NCBI RefSeq assembly: GCF_900106065.1
Contig: NZ_LT629796.1
Coordinates: forward strand, 6,548,501-6,612,500
Direction of reading: 5' to 3'
DNA length: 64,000 bases
DNA from: Pseudomonas mandelii
Lineage (GTDB): Bacteria; Pseudomonadota; Gammaproteobacteria; Pseudomonadales; Pseudomonadaceae
In this document: piece after piece, positions 51,640 through 58,136 of the stretch
Layout: the number at the start of each line of letters is the position of its first letter
How positions within the stretch are numbered: the stretch's first letter is position 1
The notes under the pieces: generated by a model
Told to the model about the DNA's origin: nothing
The model's database searches: none
Seen by the model: the letters and a program-made list of their open reading frames with translations, nothing else
Program-made: the position numbers and the translations under genes

Positions 51640-51882
51640 TTACGCGGCAAAAGTAAGCACTCTTGCCTCTTGAGTATCTGCTATGAACGCATTGACTTGC
51701 TCTTGCGGATGCGGGGAAAGCTCTGGGTATTCATCTGCAAGGTATTGGATGACCGTATCTTCTTCCCAAGGGCCGAGCGAAGTCATGTAGTCAGGGTACT
51801 GATTTTGAATTTCTCTCCATGATTGGTAAGGATGCTTGGAGAGCAACATGACTGTTCGGGTGTAGATAATATGAATCTGCAC
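51640..51882 (-). CDS. Small uncharacterised protein in the accessory region
   Basis: An 80-codon frame starts at GTG (51882); an internal ATG at 51849 would give 69 residues. Neither start has a good Shine-Dalgarno sequence. The product is acidic and rich in aromatic residues (SWREIQNQYPDYM, WEEDTVIQYLADEYPEL) and looks protein-like, but I recognise no family. It lies in AT-richer DNA between two palindromic repeats, so a gene fragment is possible. Confidence 0.4.
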   Translation of the reverse strand: MQIHIIYTRTVMLLSKHPYQSWREIQNQYPDYMTSLGPWEEDTVIQYLADEYPELSPHPQEQVNAFIADTQEARVLTFAA

Positions 51883-51993
51883 GAATCTATTTCCGTATGT
51901 TGACGTTTGGGAAATCGCCAGGCGAGTTTAAATCCTTTTCAAGATTGCCTTCCTGTCGGCAGCTTTTGCCTGAAGAAAAGTGGTGGGCTGGAC

Positions 51994-52030
51994 GTCCGCT
52001 TCTGGCCGTTTTCTGCCTGTCGCGACCGGT
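51994..52030. repeat. Half copy of the GTCCGCT palindromic repeat (copy B)
   Basis: GTCCGCT, GGCCG and TTCTGCC followed by TGTCGCGACCGG repeat the left arm and loop of copy A at 51544. The right arm is lost. A further vestige (CTGCCCGCTGTGAACGGCAG) lies near 54212. Confidence 0.5.
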
Positions 52031-52145
52031 TGAATCCACAACCCTTAGCTGCCCTTCGGAGAAGGCGGGTTACGAATAAAAGCAGGCATTATAGATCATT
52101 GGCCGTCTTGTGTTTTCAATTCGAACAGTCGAGCTTACCTTCTGA

Positions 52146-52730
52146 TCAGTTCGGTGTTCGAAGGACCAGAAATTGAACCAGTACGATCACCCAATAAAGG
52201 AAGGTACTGGCACCCAAAAACATCAACATTCGCGCGATGTTGATTTTCAGGGGGGAAGTATATCGAAACCAAGAAAGCCTAACGTTCTGAGCGGTACATT
52301 CTGCACACCGGACCACAAGGAGGGCCGGTAAGTCTGCGTTGATGCACATTATCTCAATACCAATTTCCTCCTTGGGGGATAGGTTATCGAAAATCAAAAT
52401 GTGGCGAGAGTCCTGGTCCGTTTTATGCTCGTAATGTCGGACAGGCCAGATATTTATGTATTGGGGCTTCCAGTTGAACACTAACTCAATTTTGTTAGCG
52501 GTCTCTCTTCCAGAATTAATTACCCTGATTGACGCAGTGCATACACGCTGGGTTGTACTAAGAATCTGGCCGTCGGGATCCTTAAGAGGCTCTTGGACTA
52601 AAAAGTGGAATGAGTGAGGACTAGTCCACACCAGCTTTGCTTTCGCCTTGAGTCCCGAATTGAGAAGCCAAGTTAGCAATGGCACGATAAGCGAAACGAT
52701 TTCCTTGCCATAAGCACTTAGAAAATTCAT
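52146..52730 (-). CDS. Uncharacterised membrane-anchored protein in the accessory region
   Basis: The 194-residue product has hydrophobic segments near both ends (about 10-26 and 168-190) and a central soluble domain of about 120 residues rich in beta-strand-like stretches (TASIRVINSGRETANKIELVFNW). AGGGGG lies just before the ATG. Base composition is clearly AT-richer than the neighbouring core genes. I do not recognise a family. It lies downstream of the PIN-like gene on the same strand with a gap of 185 bases, so the two may be linked. Confidence 0.65.
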   Translation of the reverse strand: MNFLSAYGKEIVSLIVPLLTWLLNSGLKAKAKLVWTSPHSFHFLVQEPLKDPDGQILSTTQRVCTASIRVINSGRETANKIELVFNWKPQYINIWPVRHYEHKTDQDSRHILIFDNLSPKEEIGIEIMCINADLPALLVVRCAECTAQNVRLSWFRYTSPLKINIARMLMFLGASTFLYWVIVLVQFLVLRTPN

Positions 52731-52915
52731 TTTTCCCCCTAATCGAATTAATAATCCTATACCAATTATATTCCAGTGAGACTGAGGTTTGGTTCGCTTA
52801 TGCCATCATTTGATCTGAGCAACATTTCGTGAAATTAAGTATCCAGCCAGAGGCAGACATTTGGAGTAGAAAAAACCGATTTACCGTCCGTGATGCGGCA
52901 TAGTGGCGTGATTCT

Positions 52916-54112
52916 TTAACCCTCTTGAATTCCAAGTGCCATAAGTAGTTTCCCTGGAGAGGCCACCACCTGCGTCCCAAATCGCTTGGGGATCAGCGGC
53001 TGCACGACACTGCACATGTATCTGTCAGCTCTGAAATATGAGACGTAAGGAACGTAGAGAGCATGAATTATATCCACGAAATCGCTAGCTTTCATGACCC
53101 GTGGGCTTTCTGTAAAGGAGTTCTGAAGCGAGTTGTAAAGTGTGTTGATGCAAACGTGAACTCCAGGGCAAAAATCTTCGATATCCTGCGCGTTATCGCA
53201 TGCCAACGTCCCGGGGAATACTTGCGTGAGCAAGCGATTTACTATATCGATCATCCCTTGCTGCTTCAATTTTTCCCAGCTTGCGCCGTTTACGCTCCTA
53301 ATAGCTGCAGGACGATCACTTTCTGGCAAATTGGCCAAGTGTGTTCGCAGTTCCGTTATAGTTTTTTCGCAGCTTTCTAGAAGTTGGCGGGCTGGACGTC
53401 TTACCCAATCCACGATAGGGCCCAACTGGTGATGATTGTGGATAAACCATTGAGCCATGTAGTCGGGATCCCGCAAGCTTTCTAGAAAAGCTCTATTGGC
53501 TTCTCCCCGTGACGCTCGGCCCAAGACATAATTCTTGAGCACCGTAAAGTCACGAGGTCGCATCGGTACCCTATCGATCAACTCGCTGTAATCTGCCTGG
53601 CCAAAGCGTTTTTCAACATCGCTACGAAGTCTGCCGCTATTGTTGGTTGTAGTTGCTTTGACCATCCTCCGCGCTTTCCGATTGAGTGCATGCTTTTCCA
53701 TTTCCTGCCGTAATTTTCCTGCGACGTCAATCTCATCGATGGGGTTCATGAGTGATCCCAAATCTGGAAACCATTCGCCATTCCTATCAAGGACGGTCAC
53801 GGATTGGGAGCTTCGCGTGACCAAACGAGAAAGCTCAGCCTTGATTAGTCTGTCAAAGGAAATCAATGTATTACGTCCGCAAAGCTCCACCATCAAACTA
53901 GTGCGTTCTACTGCGGCAGTTGCGTACTTCTGATCGAGAGGAGACATCTCTGAGATGTGCGCACCGGAGTATACGAAAAGAACCGTCCTACTGAGCTTAA
54001 GCTCTCGAAGGGTTGCCAGCTGCTGCGCTTCAGTCTCAGTGAGTTGAGGTTTGCTCAGCGCGGAGTAATCGCAACTGTCGAGGTAAACGATAGCCGGCTT
54101 CATAGTTTGCAA
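52916..54112 (-). CDS. PIN-nuclease-like protein of unknown function
   Basis: The 398-residue protein begins VYLDSCDYSALS, with an early Asp like the first acidic residue of PIN domains. Near the C terminus it has SDFVDIIHALYVPYVSYFRADRYM, which fits the later acidic residues (D-x-x-D-x-x-H, then Y-x-x-x-F-x-x-D-R) of PIN-like RNases. About 250 residues of helical sequence lie between. The frame starts at TTG (54112), nine bases after AAGGA; an ATG at 54103 is the alternative. Codon and base use are unlike the core genes, and the gene is in a mobile-looking segment. No antitoxin-like gene precedes it. A role in RNA cleavage or defence is inference. Confidence 0.65.
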   Translation of the reverse strand: MQTMKPAIVYLDSCDYSALSKPQLTETEAQQLATLRELKLSRTVLFVYSGAHISEMSPLDQKYATAAVERTSLMVELCGRNTLISFDRLIKAELSRLVTRSSQSVTVLDRNGEWFPDLGSLMNPIDEIDVAGKLRQEMEKHALNRKARRMVKATTTNNSGRLRSDVEKRFGQADYSELIDRVPMRPRDFTVLKNYVLGRASRGEANRAFLESLRDPDYMAQWFIHNHHQLGPIVDWVRRPARQLLESCEKTITELRTHLANLPESDRPAAIRSVNGASWEKLKQQGMIDIVNRLLTQVFPGTLACDNAQDIEDFCPGVHVCINTLYNSLQNSFTESPRVMKASDFVDIIHALYVPYVSYFRADRYMCSVVQPLIPKRFGTQVVASPGKLLMALGIQEG

Positions 54113-54237
54113 TTGTCGACGTCCTTGTTGTTCTAAATTTGCACAAGTGTAGACGATGCACTGGATGGTCGTACTGCCATATGTTTTTCGAATGAGTGCT
54201 TTTGGTTACGAACTGCCCGCTGTGAACGGCAGCTTCT

Positions 54238-54404
54238 GGCCGAGGCTGTGTAAAAACGTTTTTCAGTGCAATTGGAGCCCAGTGTTGGACTGAAAATCGC
54301 GTTTCTACGCAAAATCCAGATCGGCTGAGCAGCCGATAATTCTCAGATTTCGCATAGACGCGCACACTTCAATTTTGGCGCAGCGTTTTTACACACTCTG
54401 GGCC
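54238..54404. mobile_element. MITE-like element with 21-bp terminal inverted repeats
   Basis: A 167-bp segment is bounded by imperfect inverted repeats: the perfect inner 12 bases TGTGTAAAAACG at 54247-54258 and CGTTTTTACACA at 54384-54395, extended outward by GGCC-x-AG. No transposase is encoded. The termini resemble those of IS elements with TGTGTAAAAAC ends known in pseudomonads, so it is probably a non-autonomous derivative. Its interior contains the 16-mer found at the FadL-like break point. Confidence 0.55.
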
Positions 54405-54622
54405 GATAGCAGTCGCTCACAGAAGGTATGTAACGGTCCTAGGACCGCCATTAATCTCCTACATAAACTTCGGAATTCCTAACCTTGCCCGTCGTTGCGA
54501 TGAAGTTTATAGTCCGCCCCGTCGCCCAAAATGGCGATTCAGGTTTGGCGACCTGATCATAGAGAATGCGAGGGCTGTCCGCTTTATTGCAGGGGTCATT
54601 GCACCCGCAAAGCCGCTGTTAT

Positions 54623-54696
54623 GGCGGCTGTGCGCGGGAGACCTTCGGGTCTGCCGGTTTTCTCTGTGCCGGTTCGCCAACCTGCGCACAGCTGCC
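54623..54696 (+). ncRNA. Structured leader element before the DUF3077 gene
   Basis: GGCGGCTGTGCGC (54623-54635) pairs with GCGCACAGCTGCC (54684-54696) in a 13-bp stem with one G-U pair. Inside, AGACC and GGTCT close a TTCG tetraloop (54639-54652), extended by CGG/CCG, and two GCCGG stretches offer a further helix. The element ends 60 bases before the DUF3077 ATG. It may be a cis-acting RNA or part of a repeated cassette. I recall similar sequences before DUF3077 genes in other pseudomonads, but cannot confirm this here. Confidence 0.55.
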
Positions 54697-54756
54697 ACCC
54701 AATCGTTTGGCGACGACTGAGTGTCGGCCTTGAGCCAATCAAACAGAGATCTTCAA

Positions 54757-55029
54757 ATGAATAGATACATGCCTCTCACCGGAATCGACCTGATCCCGGC
54801 CTCCCTGCTCATCGACACCCAAGCTCCACTCGACGTCCTTCAAGCCATGGCCGACTACCGCATCCGCACCGTCACGCAGGTGCTGGAAAACATCGCCTTC
54901 CGCGCCGAGCTCGGTTGTGACACGGTGGTGCTGACAGACTTCTCGAAATTGCTGGCCATCCCATTGCGCGATGGCTGTGACTTGATGGATGTGATCGGCC
55001 GACGCTTGCGGGCGCAGGCGGCGGAGTAA
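54757..55029 (+). CDS. DUF3077 domain protein
   Basis: The 90-residue protein matches the small Pseudomonas-specific DUF3077 family: LTGIDLIPASLL, the middle helix APLDVLQAMADYRIRTVTQVLENIA and a C-terminal segment with LRDGCDLMDVIGRRL. The ATG at 54757 is preceded by GAGATCTTC rather than a perfect Shine-Dalgarno sequence. The function of the family is unknown. A structured element lies upstream and a clean terminator follows, so it is a monocistronic cassette. Confidence 0.8.
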   Translation: MNRYMPLTGIDLIPASLLIDTQAPLDVLQAMADYRIRTVTQVLENIAFRAELGCDTVVLTDFSKLLAIPLRDGCDLMDVIGRRLRAQAAE

Positions 55030-55032
55030 ATG

Positions 55033-55061
55033 AAAACGGGCGCCTATCGGGCGCCCGTTTT
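55033..55061 (+). terminator. Rho-independent terminator after the DUF3077 gene
   Basis: AAAACGGGCGCC and GGCGCCCGTTTT pair perfectly over 12 bp around a five-base loop, beginning four bases after the stop codon. Confidence 0.9.
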
Positions 55062-55140
55062 GTTTGCGGTCCGGAATGCTTTACGGGGACGTAGCATCGG
55101 ACAACTCAACACCCCTCCCCTCACTGCAAAGGACTGCCAA

Positions 55141-55923
55141 GTGAACATCTCCGTTATCCTGCACCCCTTACTCAACATCCTGGTCTGGCTACTACCACTG
55201 CTGCTGGTATGGACGCTGCTGCGCACGCGCCTGTTCAAAGGCTGGTTCGGTGAACGTCTGGTGCGTTTGCGCGCACACTTTAGATTGGATCGTCAGGTTT
55301 ACCGTCGCCTGCATGACGTGACACTGATCACCCCGGACGGCGCCACGCAGATCGACCATGTGTTTGTGTCGCCCTTCGGCATTTTTGTGCTGGAGACCAA
55401 GCACATGAAAGGCTGGATCTTCGGTGGTGAGAAGCAGGCTCAGTGGACGCAGCTGATTTACAAGAAGCGCTTCGCCTTCCAGAATCCGAACCGCCAGAAC
55501 TACAAACACTTGAAGGCCCTGCAAGCGGCGTTGGGCATCGGCCCGGACTTTGTGCATTCGGTCATCGTGTTTGTCGGCCCAAGCACTTTCAAGACCAGGA
55601 TGCCGGCTAATGTCACCCGAGGCGGTGGCTGGGTCCATTACATCAAGTCTTTCCAGCAAACGGTGTTCAGCGAGGCGCAGGTGACGGCCATGTTGCAGAC
55701 CTTGCAAGCAGGTCGCCTGGCGCCGACGCTCGCTACCCGGCGTGAACATGTGCTACGCCTGAAGCAACGCGACGATCCATCGGCCTCGCGCCAATGCCCG
55801 CGCTGCGGCAGTGCGCTGGTGGTGCGGACATACAACGGTGGCCCGAGGAGCGGTCAACAGTTTTGGGGCTGCAGCACTTTTCCCAAGTGCCGAACGGTGC
55901 AGCCCATTTCGCCAGGCAGCTAA
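55141..55923 (+). CDS. NERD-domain protein with C-terminal topoisomerase-type zinc finger
   Basis: The 260-residue protein starts at GTG with AAAGGA eight bases upstream. It has an N-terminal membrane helix (about 8-30), a NERD (nuclease-related) domain (about 40-160, with GATQIDHVFVSPFGIFVLETKHMKGWIFG) and a C4 zinc finger of the bacterial topoisomerase I type (CPRCGSALV and GCSTFPKC). The D-x-V, E-x-K residues of the NERD core (DHVFV, LETKH) are those of restriction-endonuclease-like folds. It may bind or cut nucleic acid at the membrane, but no target is known. Confidence 0.88.
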   Translation: MNISVILHPLLNILVWLLPLLLVWTLLRTRLFKGWFGERLVRLRAHFRLDRQVYRRLHDVTLITPDGATQIDHVFVSPFGIFVLETKHMKGWIFGGEKQAQWTQLIYKKRFAFQNPNRQNYKHLKALQAALGIGPDFVHSVIVFVGPSTFKTRMPANVTRGGGWVHYIKSFQQTVFSEAQVTAMLQTLQAGRLAPTLATRREHVLRLKQRDDPSASRQCPRCGSALVVRTYNGGPRSGQQFWGCSTFPKCRTVQPISPGS

Positions 55924-55972
55924 GCTGAATGAGTAGGCCCTTTCGCGAATTGCCGCAATTCAGGAGGCGCAA

Positions 55973-56107
55973 ATGAGCAAGCAACCTCAACCCCGTAGCC
56001 GCTCCAACCCTCAGCCCAAGTCCCGCCCGGTCGTACCTAACCTGCCCAGCAAAACCGGCAACAAGTCCGGGGGCTTGCGCGGTAACTACCCGCCGAAGAA
56101 GCCTTGA
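55973..56107 (+). CDS. Small basic proline-rich protein
   Basis: A 44-residue frame starts at ATG, six bases after the strong AGGAGG. The product is basic and rich in Pro, Ser, Lys and Asn (SKQPQPRSRSNPQPK, SKTGNKSGGLRGNYPPKKP) with no hydrophobic segment. The ribosome site and clean codon usage support translation. The function is unknown; its disordered basic nature suggests nucleic acid or ribosome contact. Confidence 0.65.
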   Translation: MSKQPQPRSRSNPQPKSRPVVPNLPSKTGNKSGGLRGNYPPKKP

Positions 56108-56125
56108 AGATGAAAGGTGGCCATG

Positions 56126-56261
56126 AAAGGTGACAGATCTATTTAAAGCGTTTTGGGCGAATGGTTTTATGAAGCAAAGCAACATGACACGCTGATACAT
56201 TCGCCCTTTTTCAGCAAGGAAAGCATTATGCGAAGGATTATCGCAACAGGGCGCTCTTGCT
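56126..56261 (+). repeat. Degenerate copy of the lipoprotein gene start (direct repeat copy 1)
   Basis: This segment is a diverged copy of 60722-60854, including the TTTAAAGCG motif, the GGCGAATG and CATTCGCCC arms, and the first codons of a lipoprotein signal (ATGCGAAGG, then ATCGCAAC). One base is lost after the eighth codon and TAG stops the frame. It is the relic of a paralogue of the lipoprotein gene at 60820. The two copies bracket the TrkH and GGDEF-EAL genes. Confidence 0.75.
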
Positions 56262-56369
56262 AGCCTCACTTATCCCGACGGGTCGCTGGCAGAAATTTTA
56301 CGCAAAATTTACGGGTTTGACGGGGTGCGCATCCGATACTGCGCGGTGCAAATTTGGAACGTTATTGTT

Positions 56370-57824
56370 ATGTCCCTCGCAGCCATTCGGCTTATCGGAT
56401 TCATCCTAGGGCTTTTTCTGATCACGCTGGCCGTGAGCATGGCTATTCCCATGATCACACTGGTGGTCTATGAGCGTAGCGACGATCTGTCAGCATTTCT
56501 CTGGTCGAGTTTGATTACCTTTATCTGTGGCCTCCTGTTAATCGTGAGGGGACGCCCGGATACTGGCCAGCTTCGTCCCAGGGATATGTACCTGCTGACG
56601 ACCGGAAGCTGGGTAGTCGTGTGCACCTTCGCAGCGTTGCCAATGGTGTTCATCAGCGATATCAGCTACACCGATGCATTCTTTGAAACGATGTCTGGTA
56701 TCACAACCACTGGCTCGACTGTCCTCACCGGTTTGGATAGCTCATCTCCCGGCTTGTTGATATGGCGCTCCATGCTGCATTGGTTGGGAGGCATCGGCTT
56801 CATCGGCATGGCGGTGGCGATCCTCCCGCTGTTGCGAGTAGGCGGCATGCGTCTGTTCCAGACAGAGTCCTCAGATTGGTCGGAGAAAGTGACACCTCGC
56901 TCCCACATGGCAGCCAAGTACATTCTTTTGCTCTACCTTGGGCTCACTGGCATCGGAGCCCTGGCGCTCTGGCTCGCTGGAATGACGCCATTCGAAGCGG
57001 TCAACCACGCAATGTCATTGATCTCCACCGGGGGATTTTCGACTTCGGACTCCTCACTTGGGCATTGGACGCAACCAGCGATTCACTGGGTAGCGGTGGC
57101 CATCATGATTCTGGGCAGCCTGCCCTTCACCTTGTACGTCGCGACATTGCGGGGCAATCGGCGCGCGCTGCTCAAGGATCACCAGGTCCGCGGATTTATT
57201 GGGTTCCTGTTCGTCACATCACTGTGCGTGGGCACCTGGCTGTACTTTCACAGCGATTACGGATGGTGGGACGCGTTTCGTATCGTGGCAGTGAACGTGA
57301 CCTCGGTTGTCACGACCACCGGAGTTGCGGTTGGCGACTACACCTTGTGGGGCAGCTTCGCTGTCTTGCTCTTTTTCTACCTGACCTTCGTCGGTGGATG
57401 TTCAGGCTCAACGGCAGGTGGCCTTAAAATCTTCCGTTTCCAGGTTGCAGCCGCTCTCCTGGTCAGTAGCTTGAAGCAGTTGATCCATCCTCGAGCCGTG
57501 ATACAGAAGAAGTACAACGGTCATCCGATCGACGAGGAAATCGTGCGCTCGCTTTTGACCTTCTCGTTCTTCTTCACGATCACTATTGCGGCCATCGCCT
57601 TGGGCCTGGCGCTGATTGGGCTTGATTGGACTACAGCGTTAAGCGGTGCCGCTACTGCGGTGTGTAACGTCGGGCCAGGGCTGGGCACGATCATTGGGCC
57701 CGCCGGTAATTTCTCAACATTACCTGATGCGGCCAAATGGCTACTGACCATTGGAATGCTTCTGGGAAGATTGGAAATCCTGACGGTGCTGGTACTTGTC
57801 ACTCCAGTTTTCTGGAAATATTGA
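56370..57824 (+). CDS. TrkH-family potassium uptake protein
   Basis: The 484-residue membrane protein follows the Trk/Ktr pattern of four repeated membrane-pore-membrane units. Filter-like segments are visible: TMSGITTTGSTVL, SLISTGGFSTSD, NVTSVVTTTGVAVGD and TAVCNVGPGLG. The patterns HWLGGIGFIGMAVAILP and GGCSGSTAGGLKIFR are typical of TrkH. I chose the ATG at 56370; no good Shine-Dalgarno precedes it. No TrkA partner gene is nearby, so it may use the housekeeping TrkA. It lies between the direct repeats at 56126 and 60722, possibly as a late insertion. Confidence 0.9.
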   Translation: MSLAAIRLIGFILGLFLITLAVSMAIPMITLVVYERSDDLSAFLWSSLITFICGLLLIVRGRPDTGQLRPRDMYLLTTGSWVVVCTFAALPMVFISDISYTDAFFETMSGITTTGSTVLTGLDSSSPGLLIWRSMLHWLGGIGFIGMAVAILPLLRVGGMRLFQTESSDWSEKVTPRSHMAAKYILLLYLGLTGIGALALWLAGMTPFEAVNHAMSLISTGGFSTSDSSLGHWTQPAIHWVAVAIMILGSLPFTLYVATLRGNRRALLKDHQVRGFIGFLFVTSLCVGTWLYFHSDYGWWDAFRIVAVNVTSVVTTTGVAVGDYTLWGSFAVLLFFYLTFVGGCSGSTAGGLKIFRFQVAAALLVSSLKQLIHPRAVIQKKYNGHPIDEEIVRSLLTFSFFFTITIAAIALGLALIGLDWTTALSGAATAVCNVGPGLGTIIGPAGNFSTLPDAAKWLLTIGMLLGRLEILTVLVLVTPVFWKY

Positions 57825-58136
57825 CCCACCTTGTCGAGGGCTGAGTCTAAAAAGTACATGGGGGGATGAAGATAGAGAGGCCAATACCCACCAAAGGGGC
57901 GGCGAGTACTGCCATAGAAAGATCAGTAGTCGTTTGAGTTGCTGGTTCGGCCGATGACTGCCCCTCGCCGTTGGCAACAGGCCTATTGCATCGGTAGCGC
58001 AACGCGTCTTCGTGATATCTCGTCTCCGGCAGACTGGGCAGACCTGCTTGGCGCGACGGACGGGCGCTCACTATTTAGCGTCGACTGCCGACAACCTGAT
58101 ATGTAAATAACTAGCTTCAACGAGTACCGGTCATTT
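57825..58136. other. Intergenic region upstream of the GGDEF-EAL gene
   Basis: The 312-base gap between the TrkH gene and the GGDEF-EAL gene has no credible coding frame. It should contain the promoter of the latter, but I see no convincing -35/-10 pair, ANR box or strong hairpin. Confidence 0.45.

Larger units (their letters stand above)
54113..54756. other. Long non-coding stretch with mobile and structured elements
   Basis: The 644-base gap between the PIN-like gene and the DUF3077 gene contains a degenerate palindromic repeat near 54212, a MITE-like element at 54238-54404, a 14-bp perfect palindrome (CGGTCCTAGGACCG, 54434-54447) and the structured element at 54623-54696. Short ORFs here do not look coding. 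Confidence 0.55.

Noticed and set aside
54212..54404. Complete insertion sequence at the TGTGTAAAAACG inverted repeats
   Set aside because: The segment between the termini is under 170 bp and encodes no transposase, so only a MITE-like element is reported.
54531..54764. 77-codon plus-strand frame upstream of the DUF3077 gene
   Set aside because: It runs through the structured stem-loop element, has no ribosome site and ends inside the DUF3077 gene; the sequence is better explained as structured RNA.
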